Below are positions 1 to 5,183 of a stretch of 5,183 bases of DNA, one piece after another. The position numbers and the translations under genes were made by a program. This DNA is from Acidobacteriota bacterium (GTDB lineage Bacteria; Acidobacteriota; Vicinamibacteria; Vicinamibacterales; UBA2999). The stretch is from NCBI GenBank assembly GCA_947465275.1, contig CANIAI010000200.1, positions 1 through 5,183 on the forward strand. Direction: 5' to 3'. The notes below the pieces were generated by a model that did not search any database, was not told the DNA's origin, and saw nothing but the letters and a program-made list of their open reading frames with translations. Position 1 is the stretch's first letter; the number at the start of each line of letters is the position of its first letter.

Positions 1-34
1 CCGCATTCGGCACGGCGGCGCCGCGTCATCCACG

Positions 35-51
35 CGCCGGGCAGCCCGGCG
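35..51. other. GC-rich inverted repeat in gene-free left edge
   Basis: A perfect 7-bp inverted repeat (35-41 against 45-51) encloses a 3-base loop. It lies in the stretch 1-138, where I find no supportable gene. The open frame running in from the left on the plus strand continues deep into the antisense of the hesB-rhodanese gene, so it is probably spurious. In sequence this rich in G and C such short stems arise easily by chance, and no T-run follows on either strand. Confidence 0.25.
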
Positions 52-102
52 GCGGGCGATCGGGTCAGGGTGGCCGTCCAGCCCGTGCGGGACGGGGCGG
101 CT

Positions 103-123
103 CGCGCGCCTGATCGGCGCGCG
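103..123 (-). terminator. possible terminator hairpin after the HesB-rhodanese gene
   Basis: A perfect 8-bp G/C stem (103-110 with 116-123) and a 5-base loop begin about 15 bases beyond the stop codon of the minus-strand HesB-rhodanese gene. Position and stability suit a transcription end or an mRNA 3' stabiliser. No U-tract follows in the minus direction, so it is not a classical intrinsic terminator; it may act only as an RNA 3' structure. Confidence 0.35.
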
Positions 124-138
124 CGAACGCCGGGGACG

Positions 139-735
139 CTAGTACCTCGGCACGGTCGGATCGACGAGCTGGGACCAGGCGTCGATTCCGCCGCTCAGGT
201 TCAGCAGCTTCGTGAAGCCGTGGCGGAGGAAATACTCCGCCGCGGCACGACTGCGGATCCCGTGGTGGCAGTGGAACACCAGCAGCGTGTCGCGCTCCAG
301 CGTCAGCAGGCGATCGTGGCTCGACTGGTCCAGCAGCGTGGCACCCGGAATCCGCGCCAGTTCCTGCTCGTGGTCGGTCCGCACGTCGATCAGCTCCAGC
401 GGCGTCCCGTTCCGCAGCAGTGCCTGCAGGTCGGGCGCTGAGACCTCCCGCACCGCCGGCTGATTCGGGTTGTCCAGCACGAAGCCCGGCTCTCCCCCCT
501 CCGTCCGAAACTCAATCGACAACCCGTCCGCCCGGCTCGCGCTGTTCGGATCCACGATGATGCGCAGGCCCCCGGCGTCAACGATCAGATCGTCCGGACC
601 AGGCGTGTCGAGGCTCAGGTCGTGCTCGAAGTGCGCGCCGATCGTGATGCGCAGGTGCGTGCCGTCACCTGACGCGGTCGCCTCCTGAATCTCGCGCCGC
701 GCCTCGTCACTCACCCGGATCGTGGGAGTCGTCAT
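139..735 (-). CDS. Cysteine-free A-type (HesB/IscA-like) domain fused to a rhodanese
   Basis: The 198-residue protein has two domains. Residues about 5-92 resemble the A-type iron-sulfur carrier fold (opening TIRVSDEARREIQ, then a DNPNQP segment at its end), but every cluster-binding cysteine is gone; where IscA has its first conserved Cys motif this protein reads GAHFEH (33-38). Residues about 95-198 are a single rhodanese domain, with IDVR at 116-119, the active loop CHHGIRS at 156-162 and GGIDAW at 182-187. Cys156 is the only cysteine, so it can carry a persulfide. I recall Xanthomonas proteins with glutaredoxin, HesB-like and rhodanese domains whose last two domains match this one closely, including a VPTY-like C-terminus; here the glutaredoxin domain is absent. 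I chose the ATG at 735 over the longer frame from 780 because the A-type homology starts there and a TAnnnT box sits just upstream. A cytoplasmic sulfur-transfer or redox role is inferred. Confidence 0.88.
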   Translation of the reverse strand: MTTPTIRVSDEARREIQEATASGDGTHLRITIGAHFEHDLSLDTPGPDDLIVDAGGLRIIVDPNSASRADGLSIEFRTEGGEPGFVLDNPNQPAVREVSAPDLQALLRNGTPLELIDVRTDHEQELARIPGATLLDQSSHDRLLTLERDTLLVFHCHHGIRSRAAAEYFLRHGFTKLLNLSGGIDAWSQLVDPTVPRY

Positions 736-741
736 CGTCAC

Positions 742-747
742 AGGGTA
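742..747 (-). promoter_or_regulatory. -10 box (TACCCT) for the HesB-rhodanese gene, possibly leaderless
   Basis: Read on the minus strand, TACCCT fits TAnnnT and ends 6 nt before the ATG at 735. That places the expected transcription start on or beside the initiating A. The six intervening bases (GTGACG) hold no Shine-Dalgarno. No good -35 hexamer is visible at 16-18 bp spacing; the 14-bp dyad at 757-770 occupies that position instead. A leaderless mRNA is inferred from spacing alone. Confidence 0.4.
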
Positions 748-756
748 CGGGAGGTT

Positions 757-770
757 GCACGATTTCGTGC
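757..770. promoter_or_regulatory. 14-bp perfect dyad GCACGATTTCGTGC, candidate operator
   Basis: Arms GCACGA and TCGTGC are exact reverse complements separated by TT. The dyad lies 22-35 bases upstream of the HesB-rhodanese ATG, just behind its putative -10 box, where a repressor would block or an activator would contact polymerase. It is richer in A/T than its surroundings, which makes a chance GC palindrome less likely. The regulator is unknown. Confidence 0.4.
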
Positions 771-880
771 CCGGCTGCACGCATGCCTCTCACGGACCCG
801 CCCGGCGGCCCGCCCCATCGGTGTCGAGCACACGAAAGACGGAGCACCCCATGCCAACATCGGAGGTCGGCACACAATGA
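771..880. other. Non-coding divergent spacer
   Basis: This is the part of the interval between hesB-rhodanese and rsmE that lies before the small heptad frame. It has no convincing gene. It does contain a nine-codon frame at 851-880 (MPTSEVGTQ) with GGAG six bases ahead of its ATG; its TGA stop directly abuts the ATG at 881 in the same frame. A second purine run, GGAGG at 862-866, lies 14 bases before 881. No strong plus-strand promoter for rsmE is evident. Confidence 0.3.
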
Positions 881-1126
881 ATGTGCATCCAGCCCTTTTT
901 GCCGTGCACCGTGCCCTTCCACGCCGAAATGGAGCCACTCAACGAGCACTCCGCCCGTCAAGACACGTGCCGCGAGGGGGTCCTCGGCCAGAAGCTGCCC
1001 CTCCACGCGAGAATCGAGGCCCTCGAGACGCTGATCGAGGCCCTCGACACGGATCTGGAGGGGTCTCACACGCACATCGAGGCCTCGGAAACGATGGGCG
1101 AGCCCGGTAGCATCGAGGGGACATGA
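881..1126 (+). CDS. Possible small protein with C-terminal heptad repeats, overlapping rsmE
   Basis: I do not recognise this 81-residue frame. Two things suggest it may be real. Base composition by codon position is strongly coding-like for a GC-rich genome: by hand count about 65% G+C at position one, 43% at two and 86% at three. It also ends with TGA inside an ATGA junction with the rsmE start, a typical translational-coupling overlap. The N-terminal half has cysteines at 2, 9 and 30. Residues 45-72 form four heptads of pattern (I/L)-E-(A/G)-x-x-T-x, with I or L leading each, consistent with a short coiled coil. No transmembrane segment or signal peptide is apparent. The start is uncertain: ATG 881 has GGAGG 14 bases upstream, and ATG 929 would give 65 residues without a clear ribosome site. 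The frame could instead be a chance reading of a DNA repeat array. Confidence 0.35.
   Translation: MCIQPFLPCTVPFHAEMEPLNEHSARQDTCREGVLGQKLPLHARIEALETLIEALDTDLEGSHTHIEASETMGEPGSIEGT
1013..1096. repeat. Four degenerate 21-bp tandem units with internal dyads
   Basis: Units begin at 1013, 1034, 1055 and 1076. Units 1 and 2 agree at 17 of 21 bases, units 1 and 4 at 16, while unit 3 is much diverged (10). All four keep ACG at unit positions 16-18. Units 1 and 2 each contain the perfect dyad TCGAGG-C-CCTCGA (1014-1026, 1035-1047) and unit 4 contains the palindrome CGAGGCCTCG (1078-1087). The 21-bp period is both two DNA helical turns and one protein heptad, so the array fits either an operator set on one DNA face or a coiled-coil coding repeat. 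Confidence 0.7.
1115..1118 (+). promoter_or_regulatory. Weak Shine-Dalgarno GAGG for rsmE
   Basis: GAGG lies four bases before the rsmE ATG at 1123, closer than the usual 5-9. It sits inside the last codons of the upstream small frame, so ribosomes terminating at 1124-1126 could help rsmE initiation if that frame is translated. Confidence 0.4.
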
Positions 1127-1860
1127 ACCTGCTCCTGTTCCAGCCCGGTGAACTCGACGCCGGAGCAGCGCTCACCGTCGCTGACGGCCGCGCCCGTCAC
1201 CTGCTCGACGTGCTGCACGTCGGACCGGGGTCCGAGGTGCGCGTCGGCGCGGTCGACGGCGGCATCGGCACCGCGTCGGTGATCGCGGTCGATGCCGGAC
1301 GGGTGACGCTGCGATGCCGGCTCGGCGACCCGCCGCCCCGTCCGCGCGTCGACCTGCTGCTCGCGCTGCCGCGCCCCAAGGTGCTGCGGCGTCTCTGGGC
1401 GCAGCTGGCGGCGCTCGGCGTGGGCCGGGTGATGCTCACGAACGCGGAACGCGTCGAGCGGAACTACTTCGACACCCACCTGCTCACGCCCGCGGTGTAC
1501 GAACCGTTGCTGCTCGAAGGCTTACAGCAGGCGCGCGACACCTGGATGCCGCGCGTCACGGTCCATCGACAGTTCCGCCGGCTGGTGGAAGACGAGCTCG
1601 ACGCGCTCTGTCCGGCCGCGATACGGCTGGTCGCCGAGCCCGGCGAGGCGCCGCGTGTCTCACGAGCGCTGGCGCACGCGCCGCCGGAGGCGCGCGTGCT
1701 GCTGGCCGTGGGACCGGAAGGCGGCTGGAACGCGTTCGAGCTGTCGCAGCTCGAGGCGCATCGCTTCACCCGCGTCGGCATGCAGGCGCGCACGCTCCGC
1801 AGCGACACGGCGTGCGTCGCGCTGCTGACGCTCGTCCACGACGCGCTGGCGGCGGGGTGA
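1123..1860 (+). CDS. rsmE: 16S rRNA (uracil-1498-N3)-methyltransferase RsmE
   Basis: The 245-residue protein matches RsmE, the cytoplasmic SAM-dependent enzyme that methylates N3 of U1498 in 16S rRNA of the assembled 30S subunit. Residues 1-70 form the N-terminal PUA-like RNA-binding part (HLLDVLHVGPG at 26-36). Residues from about 75 form the SPOUT knotted methyltransferase domain. The SAM-binding knot is shown by AVGPEGGW (195-202) and LRSDTA (225-230), corresponding to the GPEGG and LRTETA motifs of the family. Length is normal. The segment around RNYFDTHLL (113-121), with LEGLQQARDT (131-140), is a feature I associate with a subgroup of proteobacterial RsmE proteins rather than with the E. 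coli form. The ATG start fits the family N-terminus. The gene converges on the lyase gene with a 44-bp gap. No defect is seen. Confidence 0.93.
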   Translation: MNLLLFQPGELDAGAALTVADGRARHLLDVLHVGPGSEVRVGAVDGGIGTASVIAVDAGRVTLRCRLGDPPPRPRVDLLLALPRPKVLRRLWAQLAALGVGRVMLTNAERVERNYFDTHLLTPAVYEPLLLEGLQQARDTWMPRVTVHRQFRRLVEDELDALCPAAIRLVAEPGEAPRVSRALAHAPPEARVLLAVGPEGGWNAFELSQLEAHRFTRVGMQARTLRSDTACVALLTLVHDALAAG

Positions 1861-1875
1861 GTGCCCGCGGCGTCT

Positions 1876-1893
1876 CGGCGGAGCTGGCCGCCG
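1876..1893 (+). terminator. GC hairpin after rsmE
   Basis: CGGCGG (1876-1881) and CCGCCG (1888-1893) form a perfect 6-bp stem with a 6-base loop, starting 16 bases after the rsmE stop. Together with the neighbouring stem at 1902-1920 it fills the 44-bp convergent gap. Neither strand has a T-run behind it, so rho-independent function is doubtful. Confidence 0.3.
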
Positions 1894-1901
1894 CGCCGCC
1901 T

Positions 1902-1920
1902 GCGCTACGACTTGTAGCGC
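1902..1920 (-). terminator. Inverted repeat spanning the lyase stop codon
   Basis: GCGCTAC (1902-1908) and GTAGCGC (1914-1920) are a perfect 7-bp inverted repeat with a 5-base loop. It covers the last codons and the TAG stop (1905-1907) of the minus-strand lyase. It could serve as a bidirectional end structure for the two convergent genes, or as mRNA 3' protection. A U-tract is missing. Confidence 0.3.
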
Positions 1921-2771
1921 GCTTCCTCCGCGTAGTACGCGGGGAAGCCGACCGCCGACTTCAGCGCCTCGAAGTCCATCGCCTGTGACGCGCGCTGGCC
2001 GGAGGCGAGTTCGCGCAGGGCGGCGCGCATCGCGCCGATCGACACGTTGAGGAGCGTCAACGGATAGACGGCGATCTTGTACCCGAGCTGCTCGAGCTGC
2101 GCCGGCGGCAGGAGCGGCGTCTTGCCGCCCTCGATCAGGTTCGCCATCGTGGGGCCGCCGACCTCGGCGCAGTAGCGGCGCATCTCGTGCTCGTCGAGCG
2201 GCGCCTCGAGGAAGGTGATGTCGGCACCGAGCTCGCGGAAGGCCTGGCAGCGGGCGATCGCCTCGTCGAGCGAGACGCAGGCGCGGGCGTCGGTGCGCGC
2301 CATGATCAGGATGTCCGCACCCGCGTCGCGCGCGTCGACCGCGGCCCGGATGCGTGTCAGCGCCTCGTCCTGGCCGACCACGGCCTTCCCCTCGGTGTGA
2401 CCGCAGCGCTTGGGCGCGACCTGATCCTCGAGCATGATGCAGGCGAACCCGGCGCGCGCGTAACCCTGCACCGTCCGCTTCACGTTCTGCGCGCTTCCGA
2501 AGCCGGTGTCGCCGTCGCCGATCATCGGGATCGAGACCGCGCGGCAGATGTTCTGCCCCTGGTCCACCAGCTCTCCGTAGGAAATCAGCCCCGTGTCGGG
2601 CATGCCCAGCCTGTCGGCCGAGACCGCGAAGCCGCTCATGAAGGCCAGCTCGAAACCCGCCTCCTCGCAGAGGCGCGCGGACATGGCGTCGTGACACCCG
2701 GGCATGACGAGGATGCCCGGCCTGGCGAGGAGTTCCCGGAGACGCGCGGCAGCGGTGGACATGCCGGACAT
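1905..2771 (-). CDS. Isocitrate lyase/PEP mutase superfamily lyase (PrpB or dimethylmalate lyase-like)
   Basis: The 288-residue protein is a single-domain member of the isocitrate lyase/phosphoenolpyruvate mutase superfamily, of usual length. The Mg-binding strand GDGDTGFG is at 85-92, MLEDQ at 113-117 supplies the next acidic residues, and the catalytic loop KRCGH at 121-125 carries the cysteine that marks C-C lyases. PEP mutases and hydrolases lack this Cys. MARTDA (about 157-162) and the segment ANLIEGGKTPLLP are further family signatures. Known lyases of this type cleave 2-methylisocitrate, 2,3-dimethylmalate or related acids to pyruvate, succinate or glyoxylate-type products; databases often call such proteins oxaloacetate decarboxylase. 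I cannot choose the substrate. There is no methylcitrate synthase nearby, so a prpB name is not justified. The first ATG (2771) has GGGG three bases upstream; a second ATG at 2762 is possible. It diverges from the MHS transporter over 30 bp. Confidence 0.88.
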   Translation of the reverse strand: MSGMSTAAARLRELLARPGILVMPGCHDAMSARLCEEAGFELAFMSGFAVSADRLGMPDTGLISYGELVDQGQNICRAVSIPMIGDGDTGFGSAQNVKRTVQGYARAGFACIMLEDQVAPKRCGHTEGKAVVGQDEALTRIRAAVDARDAGADILIMARTDARACVSLDEAIARCQAFRELGADITFLEAPLDEHEMRRYCAEVGGPTMANLIEGGKTPLLPPAQLEQLGYKIAVYPLTLLNVSIGAMRAALRELASGQRASQAMDFEALKSAVGFPAYYAEEARYKS

Positions 2772-2793
2772 TATCCCCGGCTCGGGGTATCGT
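2765..2793 (+). promoter_or_regulatory. Promoter for the MHS transporter (CGGACA - 17 bp - TATCGT)
   Basis: CGGACA (2765-2770) matches four of six bases of TTGACA. A spacer of exactly 17 bp leads to TATCGT (2788-2793), a TAnnnT box. The ATG at 2802 follows eight bases later, so the transcript would begin at or within about two bases of the start codon. AGGG at 2794-2797 resembles a Shine-Dalgarno but would lie upstream of that start site. The -35 box lies inside the first codons of the divergent lyase gene. Confidence 0.45.
2775..2787. promoter_or_regulatory. Inverted repeat CCCCG-GCT-CGGGG, candidate operator
   Basis: Five-base arms around a three-base centre lie in the middle of the 30-bp interval between the divergent lyase and transporter. 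The element fills most of the spacer between the proposed -35 and -10 of the transporter, a common operator position. It also covers the leader of the lyase mRNA, including its GGGG ribosome site. The arms are short and pure G/C, so chance is possible. Confidence 0.3.
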
Positions 2794-2794
2794 A
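2789..2794 (-). promoter_or_regulatory. Possible -10 box (TACGAT) for the lyase gene
   Basis: On the minus strand TACGAT overlaps the transporter's TATCGT box almost completely, so the two promoters would compete for polymerase. It ends 17 nt before the lyase ATG, giving a leader of roughly ten bases that includes GGGG. No matching -35 is seen at 16-18 bp. Confidence 0.25.
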
Positions 2795-2801
2795 GGGCGC
2801 T

Positions 2802-4093
2802 ATGAGCTCAGGGAGCACGGCGGCACCCGCATCCGCGCGGCCGGTGAACAGCCCGGCCCAGGTCCTGTTCGCCAGCCTGATCGGCACCAGCATCGAGTTC
2901 TTCGACTTCTACATCTACGCCACGGCGGCGGTGCTGGTGTTTCCGCGGCTCTTCTTTCCCTCCTCCGATCCGGCAACGGCGACGCTCGCGTCGCTCGCCA
3001 CGTTCGGCATCGCGTTCCTCGCGCGGCCGATCGGCTCCGCGATCTTCGGCCACTTCGGCGATCGGGTCGGGCGCAAGACGACGCTGGTCGCCGCGCTGCT
3101 GACGATGGGCGTCTCGACCGTCGTCATCGGGCTGCTGCCGACCTACGCCTCCATCGGCATCGCCGCACCGCTCCTGCTCGCGCTCTGCCGCTTCGGCCAG
3201 GGGCTCGGCCTCGGCGGCGAGTGGGGCGGAGCCGTGCTGCTGGCGATCGAGAACGCGCCGCCCGGACGGCGCGCCTGGTACGGGATGTTCCCGCAGCTGG
3301 GGGCGCCGCTGGGCTTCTTCTTCTCGGGCGGGGTCTTCCTGCTGCTCTCGTCGGTGCTGTCGAACGACCAGTTCTTCCGCTTCGGGTGGCGCATCCCGTT
3401 CCTCGCGAGCGCGGTGCTGGTGCTCGTCGGCTTGTACGTCCGGCTGACCATCACGGAAACACCGGTGTTCCGCGCGGCGCTCTCGAGCGGCAAGCGGGTC
3501 GAGGTGCCGATGTGGGAGGTGATCCGCCATCACCCGGGCCCGCTGGTGTTCGGCACGATGGCCTCGATCGCCACCTTCGTGCTGTTCTACCTGATGACGG
3601 TCTTCGCGCTGACCTGGGGCACCACGGCGCTCGGCTACACCCGCAACGAGTTCCTGCTGATCCAGCTGTTCGGGATCTGCTTCTTCGCCGCGGGCATCCC
3701 GGTCGGCGCGATGATGGCGCAGCACGGACGGCGGAAGACGCTCGCCTGGGTCACCGTCGCCATCGGCGTCTTCGGCCTGATCCTCGCGTCGATCTTCAAG
3801 CCGTCGGTCGGCTACGCGATGCTGACGATGGCGCTCGGCCTCTGGCTGATGGGACTCACCTACGGGCCGCTCGGCACGGTGCTGTCCGAGCTCTTCCCCA
3901 CGTCGGTGCGCTACACGGGCAGCTCGCTGACCTTCAACCTCGCCGGCATCTTCGGCGCGTCGCTCGCGCCGTACATCGCGCAGTACCTCGCCTCGACCTA
4001 CGGGCTGTCCTATGTCGGCTACTACCTGTGCGCCGCGGCTGCGCTGACACTGGTCGGCATCCTGGCGAGCCGCGAAACCAAGGACACCGACCT

Positions 4094-4097
<4 letters not shown>
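2802..4097 (+). CDS. MHS-family major facilitator transporter (YhjE/ShiA-like)
   Basis: The 431-residue inner-membrane protein belongs to the metabolite:H+ symporter group of the major facilitator superfamily, related to YhjE, ShiA, KgtP and ProP. About 12 hydrophobic segments are visible after a short polar N-terminus. Family marks are IEFFDFYIYATAA (31-43) in helix 1, motif A GDRVGRKT (86-93) between helices 2 and 3 with a second copy QHGRRKT (307-313), RFGQGLGLGGEWGGA (130-144), and ELFPTSVRYTGSS (363-375). The C-terminus SRETKDTDL is typical. Such proteins import small organic acids, betaines or shikimate with protons; the exact substrate cannot be read here. The resemblance is closest to YhjE, whose substrate I do not know. 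The divergent C-C lyase suggests an organic acid (inference). The stop codon overlaps the start of the EVE gene. Confidence 0.92.
4080..4084 (+). promoter_or_regulatory. Shine-Dalgarno AAGGA deciding the GTG start of the EVE gene
   Basis: AAGGA lies nine bases before GTG 4094, inside the last codons of the transporter. It supports GTG as the initiator; the TRYWLMK sequence that begins the family homology follows immediately. Confidence 0.55.
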
Positions 4098-4633
<536 letters not shown>

Positions 4634-4641
4634 GCAGATCC

Positions 4642-4653
4642 GGCGGATCCGCC
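4642..4653. promoter_or_regulatory. 12-bp palindrome GGCGGATCCGCC upstream of aroG
   Basis: A perfect 12-bp palindrome lies 8 bases after the EVE stop and 56 bases before the aroG ATG. CGGATC recurs 13 bases later (4657-4662). It could be a protein-binding site for aroG control or a short hairpin; no T-run follows, so a terminator is unlikely. Chance is possible in this base composition. Confidence 0.3.
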
Positions 4654-4695
4654 CGTCGGATCAGGCGTTACGGGCACAAACCGCGCGAAGTGCCT

Positions 4696-4701
4696 TACTC
4701 T
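4696..4701 (+). promoter_or_regulatory. -10 box (TACTCT) for aroG, possibly leaderless
   Basis: TACTCT fits TAnnnT and ends eight bases before the aroG ATG, the same spacing as at the MHS transporter. The intervening bases contain AGGG ending one base from the ATG, too close to act as a normal Shine-Dalgarno. The best -35 at 17 bp is GGCACA (4673-4678), a poor match. Confidence 0.4.
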
Positions 4702-4709
4702 GTTAGGGC

Positions 4710-5183
4710 ATGCTCCGCCAGACTGACGACCTCCGGATCACTCAGGTCAGACCCCTCATCCCGCCCGCGATCCTCCTCGAGGAGGTCCCGATCAGCGAGC
4801 GGGCGTCGCACGTCGTCGCGAACACCCGCGCCGCCATCGCGAGCGCCATCGCCGGCACCGACCCGAGGCTGGTCATCATCACCGGACCCTGCTCGATCCA
4901 CGACACGGGCGCGGCGCTCGAGTACGCGGAGCGCCTGCAGCGGCTCGCGGAGCGGTACGGCAACGAGCTGATCCTCGTGATGCGCACCTACTTCGAGAAG
5001 CCGCGGACCTCGGTCGGCTGGAAGGGGCTCATCAACGACCCCGACCAGGACGAGACGTTCCACATCAACAAGGGCCTGCGCCTGGCGCGCAAGCTGCTGC
5101 TCGACGTGAACGACATGGGGCTGCCGACCGCCTCGGAGTTCCTCGACACGCAGGTACCGCAGCACATCGCCGACCTGACATCG
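4710..5183 (+). CDS. aroG: 3-deoxy-D-arabino-heptulosonate 7-phosphate synthase, class I (AroG type), 5' part
   Basis: The first 158 residues of a class I-alpha DAHP synthase are present; the family is about 350 residues, so the gene runs off the right edge. The enzyme condenses phosphoenolpyruvate with erythrose 4-phosphate in the first step of the shikimate pathway. The N-terminus (QTDDLRI) matches E. coli AroG, and GPCSIHD puts the metal-ligand cysteine at residue 61, the same number as in AroG. RTYFEKPRTSVGWKG (92-106) carries the substrate-binding Arg92, Lys97 and the PRT turn. NDMGLPTASEFLD lies in the region where AroG feedback-resistance changes are known; Pro is retained at the equivalent of Pro150, so inhibitor sensitivity is probably kept. 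Whether Phe, Tyr or Trp is the effector cannot be told. The ATG is fixed by the N-terminal alignment. Confidence 0.93.
   Translation, partial: MLRQTDDLRITQVRPLIPPAILLEEVPISERASHVVANTRAAIASAIAGTDPRLVIITGPCSIHDTGAALEYAERLQRLAERYGNELILVMRTYFEKPRTSVGWKGLINDPDQDETFHINKGLRLARKLLLDVNDMGLPTASEFLDTQVPQHIADLTS

Noticed and set aside
1..441. Plus-strand open frame entering from the left edge and running through the HesB-rhodanese region
   Set aside because: It has no domain signature and most of it is antisense to a protein with clear rhodanese motifs.
736..780. Fifteen-residue N-terminal extension of the HesB-rhodanese protein from ATG 780
   Set aside because: It would place the promoter-like box and the 14-bp dyad inside coding sequence, and the A-type homology begins only at the ATG at 735.
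878..880. TGA read as selenocysteine joining the mini-frame to the heptad frame
   Set aside because: No selenoprotein family resemblance and no evident bacterial SECIS hairpin directly after the TGA.
707..1075. Minus-strand frame of 122 codons reading RVEGLDQRLEGLDS through the 21-bp repeats
   Set aside because: It also shows heptads, but that follows from the repeat being near-dyadic. Its third-position G+C is only that of plus-strand position one (about 65%), and it overlaps the HesB-rhodanese start.
1660..2697. Long open frame (345 codons) antisense/out of frame to the lyase and rsmE
   Set aside because: It is Arg/Ala/Gly-rich with no recognisable motif and overlaps two well-supported genes; such frames are expected on GC-rich DNA.
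2808..3725. Long minus-strand frame opposite the MHS transporter
   Set aside because: Its composition is charged and repetitive (Arg, Glu, Gln) and mirrors transporter codons; the plus-strand protein has clear family motifs throughout.
4634..4709. Attenuator leader peptide before aroG
   Set aside because: I find no short frame rich in Phe, Tyr or Trp codons and no terminator with a T-run.

Overview
The window comes from a GC-rich bacterial chromosome with compact gene packing and strong G/C preference at third codon positions. The gene families are housekeeping or general metabolism. The HesB-rhodanese architecture, the RsmE subtype and the YhjE-like transporter point towards Pseudomonadota, perhaps a Gammaproteobacterium near the Xanthomonadales. 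That placement rests on remembered family resemblance; no search was run. I see no insertion sequence, phage gene, CRISPR array, tRNA or rRNA.

Layout. Bases 1-138 hold no supportable gene, only GC hairpins. A two-domain protein follows on the minus strand (139-735): a cysteine-free A-type (HesB/IscA-like) domain joined to a rhodanese. A 387-base divergent interval comes next. It carries a 14-bp perfect dyad near the hesB-rhodanese promoter and, closer to the next gene, a 21-bp periodic repeat that may belong to a small coding frame (881-1126) overlapping rsmE by four bases. rsmE (1123-1860, 16S rRNA m3U1498 methyltransferase) converges on an isocitrate lyase/PEP mutase superfamily lyase (1905-2771, minus). 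Only 30 bp separate that lyase from a divergent MHS-family major facilitator (2802-4097). The transporter overlaps an EVE-domain protein (4094-4633) by a GTGA junction. The window ends inside an AroG-type DAHP synthase (from 4710).

How the genes may work together. The lyase and transporter share one promoter interval with a small inverted repeat between the transporter's -35 and -10 boxes, so they may form a cassette for importing and cleaving an organic acid; this is inference. The EVE protein is probably co-translated with the transporter, although their known roles do not obviously connect. aroG opens the shikimate pathway and appears to have its own start signals. Three genes (hesB-rhodanese, the transporter and aroG) have a TAnnnT box ending 6-8 nt before the ATG and little or no Shine-Dalgarno, which suggests leaderless transcripts.

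Most of the window is ordinary. The points most worth a second look are the small heptad-repeat frame with its helically phased dyads before rsmE, the cysteine-free A-type/rhodanese fusion without a glutaredoxin domain, and the leaderless-looking promoters.
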